A stretch of 5,350 nt of DNA from Mycobacterium sp. (GTDB lineage Bacteria; Actinomycetota; Actinomycetes; Mycobacteriales; Mycobacteriaceae), in NCBI GenBank assembly GCA_028706695.1, contig JAQTVU010000221.1, positions 1 through 5,350 of the forward strand, read 5' to 3'. The translations under genes were made by a program, and so were the position numbers. The notes beneath the pieces are model-generated. The model made no database searches. It saw nothing but the letters and a program-made list of their open reading frames with translations, and had not been told where the DNA came from. Shown here piece after piece: positions 1 to 5,350 of the stretch; position 1 is the stretch's first letter, and each line of letters starts with the position of its first letter.

Positions 1-1
1 C

Positions 2-2305
2 ACGGCCATCCACTCCCCCGCCGCGGCGCCGCGGGAACCGCATCTGGCCCAGCACATGTCTGCGGCAGTGCATGCCCCGCCGCTTGGTCGGTCCCCGGGT
101 GGACCGCCGCCACCCCGTCCGGGTCCGGCGCCGGTACCACCAGCTCACCCGGCTCACCCGGCAAATCTCGGCGGCGGCGCACACAGGTCGCCCGCGTACC
201 CGCCCGCCGCGCCTCCGCCGCGCCATGTCCCGGACCGCCCGCCGATGCCGGTCGCGGCAGCCGCCCCGGCGTCGCCCAATACTGAAATGGCGCCCCCGGC
301 CGTCAGGGCGCCGGAAGTCTCCAATCTGGCGACCAAGATGTTCGGCGCGTTGGTGCCGTCCCGGGCGGGGGCACTGCAGATGCCGGCCGGCGCGATCACT
401 ATCGGACGCGCCACCGACAACGACGTCGTCATCCAGGACGTCCTGGCCTCCCGTCACCACGCGTTCATGATCCACACCCCGCTGGGCACCGAGATCCGTG
501 ATGCCCACAGCGTCAACGGGACGTTCGTCAACGGTGTCCGCGTCGGGTCGGCGGTGCTGACCGAGGGCGATGTGGTCACCATCGGCAACGTCGACCTGGT
601 ATTCACCCGGGACACCCTGATCCGTCGCACCGAGGCGGCCACCCGTACGGGCGGGCTGGAGGTCGACTCGGTGTGCTATCGGGTCGACCACGGCAAACAA
701 CTCCTCGACCACATCTCCCTGACGGCCCGTCCCGGCACGCTGACGGCCATCATCGGCGGTTCCGGAGCCGGTAAGACGACGCTGTCGCGATTGATCGTCG
801 GCTACACCACCCCCAGTTCTGGGGTGGTGACTTTCGAGGGTCACAACATCCACACCGAGTACGCATCCATGCGCAGCAGGATCGGCATGGTGCCGCAAGA
901 CGACGTCGTGCATCGTCAGCTGACCGTCAACCAGGCCCTCGGCTACGCGGCCGAACTGCGCCTGCCGCCCGACACCAGCAAAGCGGAGCGGGACCAAATC
1001 GTCGCCCAGGTGCTCGAAGAGCTCGACATGACCAAGCACGCCGAAACCAGGGTGGACAAGCTGTCGGGCGGCCAGCGCAAACGCGCCTCGGTGGCGTTGG
1101 AACTGCTCACCCAGCCCTCGCTGCTGCTGCTGGATGAGCCCACCTCGGGGCTGGACCCGGCGCTGGACCGTCAGGTCATGTTGATGCTGCGCCAACTCGC
1201 CGACGCCGGCCGCGTGGTGCTGGTGGTCACGCACTCGGTCTCCTACCTGGACGTCTGCGACCAGATTCTGCTGATCGCCCCCGGGGGCAAAACCGCGTTC
1301 TGCGGGCCCCCCGACGATGTCGAGAAGGCCATGGGGACCCGCAACTGGGCCGACATCTTCGCCAGCGTCGGCGCCGATCCCGACGAGGCCAACCGCCGGT
1401 TCAGGGAACGCGAACAGCACTCCGCGCAACCCCCGTCGCCGCACAGCCCGGCGGATCTGGGCGAACCACCGAAAACCGATCTGCTGCGACAGCTTTCCAC
1501 GATTGCCCGCCGCCAGGTCCGGCTGGTGATGTCGGACCGGGGTTACACCATCTTCCTGGCGGTGCTGCCGTTCCTCATCGGCGCGCTGTCGCTGACGGTG
1601 AAGGGCCCCACGCCCGGGCTGGCGCCCGCCAATCCACTGGGCTCTGCCCCCACGCAGCCGCAGTACATCATGGTCCTGTTGAACATCGGCGCGGTCTTCA
1701 TGGGCACGGCGCTGACCATCCGCGACCTCATCGGTGAGCGCGCCATCTTCCGCAGAGAACAGGCGGTCGGTCTGTCCACCACCGCCTATCTGCTGGCCAA
1801 GGTCGCGGTATTCTGCGTCTTCGCGACTGCCCAGGCCGCGGTGGCCACCTTCATCGTCCGACTCGGCAAGGGTGCGCCGACCAAGCCGGCGCTGCTGTTC
1901 GTCAATCCCACCTTCTCGCTGTTCATCACCGTGGCGGCCACCTGCATGGCGTCCGCGGTGTTGGGATTGCTGTTGTCTGCTCTAGCGCAGTCCAATGAGC
2001 AGATCATGCCCTTGTTGGTGGTGTCGATCATGTCGCAGCTCGTCTTGTCCGGCGGAATGATCCCGGTGTATCAGCGTCCGGGCCTCGAGCAGCTGGCCTG
2101 GCTCACCCCCGGACGTTGGGGATACGCGGCCGGCGCCTCCTCGATCGACTTTCCGGCACTGGTCAAGGTCAAACAGATCCCGACAAACGACCCGCTGTGG
2201 CAGTACTCCAAGCACATCTTGCTGTTCGACCTGGGCATGCTGGTGTTTTTGTCCACTGTCTACGCCGCCGTGGTGTGGTGGCGGATCCGGTTGCGCCGAC
2301 ACTGA
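2..2305 (+). CDS. Rv1747-like FHA-ABC half-transporter, 5'-partial (first tandem copy)
   Basis: An ABCG-type (ABC2) exporter half with an N-terminal regulatory module, acting at the cytoplasmic membrane; its substrate cannot be read from sequence. Numbering from the Met at 56: proline-rich linker 1-95; FHA domain about 98-188 with G117-R118, S132-x-x-H135 and N154-G155 all present; ATPase about 200-430 with Walker A 234-241 (K240), Q-loop Q281, signature LSGGQ 336-340, Walker B ending D360-E361, D-loop 364-367 and H393; then six likely membrane helices near 497-515, 537-555, 577-601, 621-643, 650-671 and 721-742. The loop after helix 2 carries ERAIFRRE (561-568), typical of ABCG proteins. The frame is open from position 2 and the 18 codons before the Met read as more linker; no Shine-Dalgarno sequence precedes that Met. 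The true start and probably a first FHA domain therefore lie to the left. The stop is TGA at 2303-2305, 24 bp before the paralogue. Confidence 0.93.
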   Translation, partial: TAIHSPAAAPREPHLAQHMSAAVHAPPLGRSPGGPPPPRPGPAPVPPAHPAHPANLGGGAHRSPAYPPAAPPPRHVPDRPPMPVAAAAPASPNTEMAPPAVRAPEVSNLATKMFGALVPSRAGALQMPAGAITIGRATDNDVVIQDVLASRHHAFMIHTPLGTEIRDAHSVNGTFVNGVRVGSAVLTEGDVVTIGNVDLVFTRDTLIRRTEAATRTGGLEVDSVCYRVDHGKQLLDHISLTARPGTLTAIIGGSGAGKTTLSRLIVGYTTPSSGVVTFEGHNIHTEYASMRSRIGMVPQDDVVHRQLTVNQALGYAAELRLPPDTSKAERDQIVAQVLEELDMTKHAETRVDKLSGGQRKRASVALELLTQPSLLLLDEPTSGLDPALDRQVMLMLRQLADAGRVVLVVTHSVSYLDVCDQILLIAPGGKTAFCGPPDDVEKAMGTRNWADIFASVGADPDEANRRFREREQHSAQPPSPHSPADLGEPPKTDLLRQLSTIARRQVRLVMSDRGYTIFLAVLPFLIGALSLTVKGPTPGLAPANPLGSAPTQPQYIMVLLNIGAVFMGTALTIRDLIGERAIFRREQAVGLSTTAYLLAKVAVFCVFATAQAAVATFIVRLGKGAPTKPALLFVNPTFSLFITVAATCMASAVLGLLLSALAQSNEQIMPLLVVSIMSQLVLSGGMIPVYQRPGLEQLAWLTPGRWGYAAGASSIDFPALVKVKQIPTNDPLWQYSKHILLFDLGMLVFLSTVYAAVVWWRIRLRRH
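143..162 (+). repeat. Short in-frame tandem repeat, 9 bp x 2
   Basis: The unit gctcacccg occurs twice back to back (143-151, 152-160) and the repeat continues for two more bases. It encodes repeated Ala-His-Pro in the proline-rich linker of the first transporter. Being a multiple of three, copy-number change would alter linker length without a frameshift. It is small and may simply be low-complexity linker coding. Confidence 0.6.
805..829 (+). other. Intragenic hairpin in the first transporter's ATPase region
   Basis: Positions 805-815 pair with 820-829: ten base pairs with one bulged C and a four-base loop (gttc). It lies just downstream of the Walker A codons, in the stretch coding for TTPSSGVV. 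The paralogous stretch of the second transporter (about 3427-3450) does not form it. No T-run follows, so there is no good reason to call it a terminator. It may be chance in GC-rich coding DNA. Confidence 0.3.
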
Positions 2306-2317
2306 CCGCGCCGCAAT

Positions 2318-2330
2318 TAACCTGAACTGA
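2318..2330 (+). promoter_or_regulatory. Predicted -10 element for leaderless transcription of the second transporter
   Basis: TAACCT at 2318-2323 fits the mycobacterial TANNNT -10 consensus. Its last T is 7 bases before the A of the ATG at 2330, exactly the spacing that puts the transcription start on the start codon. No purine-rich Shine-Dalgarno sequence is present in the 24-bp gap, which fits a leaderless mRNA. No convincing -35 box is seen: at 17-bp spacing the hexamer is gccgac, and TTGCGC at 2291 is 21 bp away. Read-through from the first gene remains possible, so this may be an internal promoter of a two-gene operon. Confidence 0.5.
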
Positions 2331-4915
2331 TGAGTCGTCCTGCGCAACCGGTGCTGACGGTTCGGTCCGACAGATCCGCAGGTAGCTTCGCGGTGGGGCG
2401 CGATGTGATCGTGGGCAGCGACCTGCGCGCCGACCTGCGTGTCGCACACCCGCTCATCGCCCGCGCCCACCTGCTGCTGCGTTTCGATCACGGCAGATGG
2501 GTGGCGGTCGACAACAATTCCCTCAACGGGATGTTCGTCAACGGCCGGCGGGTGGCGATGGTCGACATCCACGACGGCCAGGCCATCAACATCGGCAAAC
2601 CCGACGGGCCGCGCCTGACCTTCGAGGTCGGGCGCCTGGACGGCTCGGTGGGCCTGACACCGCCGACCGAGTCGATCCCGATCGCGGTGCCGCACGACGG
2701 GCCGCGGGCGGCTGCGGCGGGGCCTGCCCACCTGCAGGGCCCGTGGGGCACCGCCCGGAGTCCCGCGTCGTCACCGCATGCCGTGCCACCGCGGCCCCGC
2801 CCGCCCGTGCAGGGCCCGCCGCAACCGGCCGCGCCCGACGACCCGCAGCGCACCACCGCCATTCCGGTCCCCCCGCCGCCCGCCGCGCCGCCGGATCCCG
2901 CATCGGAGCTCAATCCGCCGACCCAGATCGGCCCGACCGCCGATGTCACCGAATTCCCGACCACCAGGGTCAAAATCCCCGGACCCGAGGCGGACTCCGA
3001 GGCGCCGGTCAAGGGCGCGGCGTGGATCGGTCGCTCGCTGGACAACGACATCGTCATCCACGATGTGCTGGCATCGCGCCATCACGCGTTCTTGACGCCG
3101 ACCCCCCTCGGCACCGAGATCCGCGACGCGCACAGCATCAACGGAACGTTCGTCAACGGCATCCGGGTCGGCTCGGCGGTGCTCTCCGAGGGCGACATCG
3201 TCACGATCGGCAACGTCGACCTGGTGTTCAGCGACGGCGCCCTGGTGCGCCGCCAGGAAGCCGCCACCCGCACCGGCGGGCTGGAGGTGCGCGAGGTCGA
3301 CTTCAGCGTCGACGGCAAGACCCTGCTGGAACGGATCTCGATGACCGCCCGGCCCGGCACGCTGACCGCCATCATCGGCGGGTCCGGTGCCGGCAAGACC
3401 ACGCTGTCGCGGCTGATCGCCGGCTACGCCACGCCCACCTCCGGCGCGGTCGCCTTCGAGGGCCACGACATCCACCGCGAATACGGGTCGCTGCGCACCC
3501 GGATCGGGATGGTGCCCCAGGACGACGTCGTGCACCGCCAGCTGACGGTCAACCAGGCCCTGGGCTACGCGGCCGAACTGCGGCTGCCGCCCGACACCAG
3601 CAAAGCCGACCGCGCCCAGGTGGTCGCGCAGGTGCTCGAGGAGCTAGGGCTGACCAAGCACGCCGACACCCGCGTCGACAAGCTCTCCGGCGGCCAGCGC
3701 AAACGCGCCTCGGTGGCGCTGGAACTGCTCACCGGGCCGTCGCTGCTGATCCTCGACGAACCGACGTCGGGTCTGGACCCGGCCCTGGACCTGCAGGTCA
3801 TGACGATGCTGCGGCAACTGGCCGACGCCGGCCGGGTGGTGCTGGTCGTCACCCACTCGCTGACCTATCTCGATATCTGCGACCAGGTGCTGCTGATGGC
3901 CCCCGGCGGCAAGACGGCCTACCTGGGCCCGCCCGGCCAGATCGGCGACACCATGGGCACCACCAACTGGGCCCACATCTTCGCCAAGGTGGGCGCCAAC
4001 CCCGAGGAGGCCAATCGCCGCTTTCTGGCGCAGAACAAGCCGCCGCCGCCCATGCCGACGGCGGCGCCGGCCGACCTGGGCGCCCCGGCGCACACCAGCG
4101 TGCGTCGCCAGTTCTCGACGATCACCCGCCGCCAGGTGCGCCTGGTGGTCGCCGACCGCGCGTACTTTCTGTTCCTGGCGCTGCTGCCGTTCATCATGGG
4201 CGCGTTGTCGCTGACCGTTCCGGGCCACACCGGATTCGGCGTCGCCCCGCCGACCAGTGAGACGCCCGACGAGTCCTCCCAGATCCTGACGTTGCTGTCG
4301 ATCGCGGCCGTGTTCATGGGAACCGCGCTGACCATCCGTGACCTCATCGGTGAGCGGCCCATCTTCAAGCGAGAACAGGCGGTCGGCCTGTCCACCGGCG
4401 CCTACCTGGGCGCCAAGGTTGCGGTGTTCTGCGTGTTCGCCGTCGTCCAGGCGGCGATCGCGACGACCATCGTGATTCTGGGCAAGGGCGCGCCCACCCA
4501 GGGCGCGGTGCTGCTCGGCAACGCCAGCGTGGAGCTGTTCGTCACCGTGGCCGCCACCTGTGTGGCCTCGGCAATCCTGGGACTGGTGCTGTCGTCGATC
4601 GTGCGATCCAACGAGCAGATCATGCCGCTGCTGGTGGTGTCGCTGATGCTGCAGCTGGTGCTGGCCGGGGGTCTCATCCCGGTGACCGGGCGGATCTTCC
4701 TCGACCAGCTGTCCTGGGCGGTGCCCGCCCGCTGGGGCTTCGCCGCGTCGGCGTCGACGGTCAACGTCAACGCCCTGGTGCCCGGTTCGCTGATCCCCAA
4801 GGACAGCCACTGGCGGCACACCACGGCAGCCTGGCTGTTCGACATGGCGATGCTGGGGGCGCTGACGGTGGTCTACGCCGCCATCGTGCGGTGGCGCATC
4901 CGGCTCAGGCGCTGA
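2330..4915 (+). CDS. Rv1747-like ABC transporter with two FHA domains (second tandem copy)
   Basis: Complete 861-residue ABCG-type half-transporter with the domain order and approximate length of M. tuberculosis Rv1747. FHA-1 about 20-100; Pro/Ala-rich, probably disordered linker 102-228; FHA-2 about 229-305; ATPase 316-545 with Walker A 350-357 (K356), Q397, LSGGQ 452-456, D476-E477, D-loop 480-483 and H509; six likely membrane helices near 611-630, 652-669, 691-717, 734-757, 764-785 and 833-855; ERPIFKRE at 675-682. FHA-2 keeps G234-R235, S249-x-x-H252 and N271-G272. FHA-1 has G29-S30 and A44-R-A-H47 in place of the usual GR and SxxH, so its phosphothreonine pocket looks impaired. The linker has Thr pairs at 175-176 and 211-212, possible kinase targets by analogy with the phosphorylated Rv1747 linker. 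The start is firm: an in-frame TAA lies at 2318-2320 and MSRPAQPVLTVR resembles the Rv1747 N-terminus. In M. tuberculosis the orthologue sits beside pknF; no kinase is seen here. Confidence 0.95.
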   Translation: MSRPAQPVLTVRSDRSAGSFAVGRDVIVGSDLRADLRVAHPLIARAHLLLRFDHGRWVAVDNNSLNGMFVNGRRVAMVDIHDGQAINIGKPDGPRLTFEVGRLDGSVGLTPPTESIPIAVPHDGPRAAAAGPAHLQGPWGTARSPASSPHAVPPRPRPPVQGPPQPAAPDDPQRTTAIPVPPPPAAPPDPASELNPPTQIGPTADVTEFPTTRVKIPGPEADSEAPVKGAAWIGRSLDNDIVIHDVLASRHHAFLTPTPLGTEIRDAHSINGTFVNGIRVGSAVLSEGDIVTIGNVDLVFSDGALVRRQEAATRTGGLEVREVDFSVDGKTLLERISMTARPGTLTAIIGGSGAGKTTLSRLIAGYATPTSGAVAFEGHDIHREYGSLRTRIGMVPQDDVVHRQLTVNQALGYAAELRLPPDTSKADRAQVVAQVLEELGLTKHADTRVDKLSGGQRKRASVALELLTGPSLLILDEPTSGLDPALDLQVMTMLRQLADAGRVVLVVTHSLTYLDICDQVLLMAPGGKTAYLGPPGQIGDTMGTTNWAHIFAKVGANPEEANRRFLAQNKPPPPMPTAAPADLGAPAHTSVRRQFSTITRRQVRLVVADRAYFLFLALLPFIMGALSLTVPGHTGFGVAPPTSETPDESSQILTLLSIAAVFMGTALTIRDLIGERPIFKREQAVGLSTGAYLGAKVAVFCVFAVVQAAIATTIVILGKGAPTQGAVLLGNASVELFVTVAATCVASAILGLVLSSIVRSNEQIMPLLVVSLMLQLVLAGGLIPVTGRIFLDQLSWAVPARWGFAASASTVNVNALVPGSLIPKDSHWRHTTAAWLFDMAMLGALTVVYAAIVRWRIRLRR

Positions 4916-4921
4916 GCCCGG
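4900..4921. terminator. Hairpin across the stop codon, possible bidirectional terminator
   Basis: Positions 4902-4908 (ggctcag) pair perfectly with 4912-4918 (ctgagcc) around a 3-base loop. The stem extends by two more pairs (4900-4901 with 4920-4921) if C4919 is bulged. The TGA of the second transporter lies in the right arm, and the structure ends one base before the stop of the convergent GTPase gene. An overlapping alternative pairs 4911-4915 with 4922-4926. No T-run follows on either strand, so it would be a U-tract-less terminator, a type proposed in mycobacteria, or simply a chance structure. Confidence 0.4.
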
Positions 4922-5350
4922 TCAGCTGGCGGCCAGGCTTTGCAATGCGTACTCGCTGACGGCGATCAGCGCGTCGGTGGCCGAGCGTCGGTTCCGCGCG
5001 TCGACGGTGATCACCGGGATGTGCGGGGGCAGGGTCAGCGCCTCGCGGACTTCGCCGACCGGGTAGCGCGGTGCGCCGTCGAACTCGTTGACCGCGATCA
5101 GGAACGGCAGCTTGCGGTGCTCGAAGAAGTCGACCGCGGCGAAGCTGTCCTGCAGCCGGCGGACGTCGACCAGCACGATCGCGCCGATGGCGCCGCGCGC
5201 CAGGTCGTCCCACATGAACCAGAACCGGCGCTGGCCGGGCGTGCCGAACAGGTAGAGCACCAGCTGCTCGTCCAGGGTGATGCGGCCGAAGTCCATGGCG
5301 ACGGTGGTGGTCCGCTTGTCGGGGGTCGCCTCGAGCGTGTCCACGCCGGT
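4922..5350 (-). CDS. Conservon-type (CvnD / Rv3362c-like) small GTPase, N-terminus outside the window
   Basis: C-terminal 142 codons of a small Ras-like/MglA-related GTPase. Counting from the Val codon at 5344: the switch I region has T12-T14 and AMDFGRI 16-22; G3 is FGTPGQ 33-38, lacking the Asp of the classical DxxG but with Gln38; WFMWDDL follows at 42-48; G4 is NEFD 86-89 in place of NKxD; and DARNR near 115-119 is in the G5 position. These departures are usual for the conservon GTPase family as I recall it. The P-loop is missing because the frame is still open at the window edge; the GTG at 5344 falls inside the conserved stretch and is not the start. In actinobacteria such GTPases typically follow a sensor-kinase-like protein, a roadblock protein and a DUF742 protein, so those genes are expected to the right. 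The gene is convergent with the second transporter, with 6 bp between stops. Confidence 0.88.
   Translation of the reverse strand, partial: TGVDTLEATPDKRTTTVAMDFGRITLDEQLVLYLFGTPGQRRFWFMWDDLARGAIGAIVLVDVRRLQDSFAAVDFFEHRKLPFLIAVNEFDGAPRYPVGEVREALTLPPHIPVITVDARNRRSATDALIAVSEYALQSLAAS

Noticed and set aside
1277..1288. Perfect 12-base palindrome gcccccgggggc
   Set aside because: It encodes Ala-Pro-Gly-Gly in a conserved part of the ATPase, and the paralogue has nearly the same bases. GC-rich codons explain it without a binding site.
1982..2731. 249-residue - strand open frame bridging both transporters
   Set aside because: It covers the 3' end of one gene and the 5' end of the next, has no recognisable domain and is Arg/His/Asp/Val-rich in the manner of a shadow frame.
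2771..3535. 254-residue - strand open frame
   Set aside because: It is antisense to the linker, FHA-2 and ATPase of the second transporter, with low-complexity composition and no recognisable motif.
2497..4260. 587-residue open frame on the + strand, overlapping the second transporter
   Set aside because: Its translation is an Arg/Pro/Ala/Gly-rich low-complexity string with no recognisable domain. It is a frame-shifted shadow of GC-rich coding DNA; the overlapping frame has complete FHA and ABC motifs.
3644..4819. 391-residue open frame on the - strand, antisense to the second transporter
   Set aside because: Its translation is Gly/Arg/His/Gln-rich without motifs, and a similar shadow occurs antisense to the first gene. 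It is explained by high GC at third codon positions.
5342..5344. GTG as the start codon of the GTPase
   Set aside because: The frame stays open to the window edge and the essential P-loop would be missing. The Val lies inside a stretch that is internal in this family.
1..5350. Possible mobile element, CRISPR array or RNA gene
   Set aside because: There is no transposase-like frame, no flanking inverted repeats, no regularly spaced repeats and no tRNA- or rRNA-like stretch. The only long similarity is the direct duplication of the two transporter genes.

Overview
The window is high-GC actinobacterial DNA, most likely from a Mycobacterium or Mycolicibacterium species. The second gene matches, by recognition rather than by a search, the layout of the M. 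tuberculosis FHA-ABC transporter Rv1747: FHA, proline-rich linker, FHA, ABCG-type ATPase, six membrane helices. The third gene looks like the GTPase of an actinobacterial conservon (CvnD / Rv3362c type). Coding is nearly continuous, with no mobile element, RNA gene or CRISPR array visible.

Layout. (1) Positions 2-2305, + strand: an Rv1747-like half-transporter whose frame runs off the left edge. It has a proline-rich linker, one intact FHA domain, a complete ATPase and a six-helix ABC2 membrane domain; a further N-terminal FHA domain probably lies outside the window. (2) Positions 2306-2329: a 24-bp gap holding a well-placed TANNNT -10 element, which suggests leaderless transcription starting at the A of the next ATG. 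(3) Positions 2330-4915, + strand: a complete 861-residue paralogue with two FHA domains. (4) Positions 4900-4921: a hairpin across the stop codon of gene 2. (5) Positions 4922-5350, - strand: the C-terminal part of a small GTPase, convergent with gene 2 and only 6 bp from its stop; its P-loop end is outside the window.

How they may work together. The two transporters are tandem paralogues, nearly identical across the ATPase and more divergent in the linker and extracellular parts. Both keep all ATPase motifs, so homodimers or a heterodimer are possible. In M. tuberculosis, Rv1747 is phosphorylated by the Ser/Thr kinase PknF and its FHA domains bind phosphothreonine; it has been linked to export of a cell-envelope component (phosphatidylinositol mannosides). 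No kinase gene is visible here. The most notable point is that the first FHA domain of the complete gene has lost both the Arg and the Ser normally used for phosphothreonine binding, while the second FHA domain and that of the neighbouring paralogue are intact.
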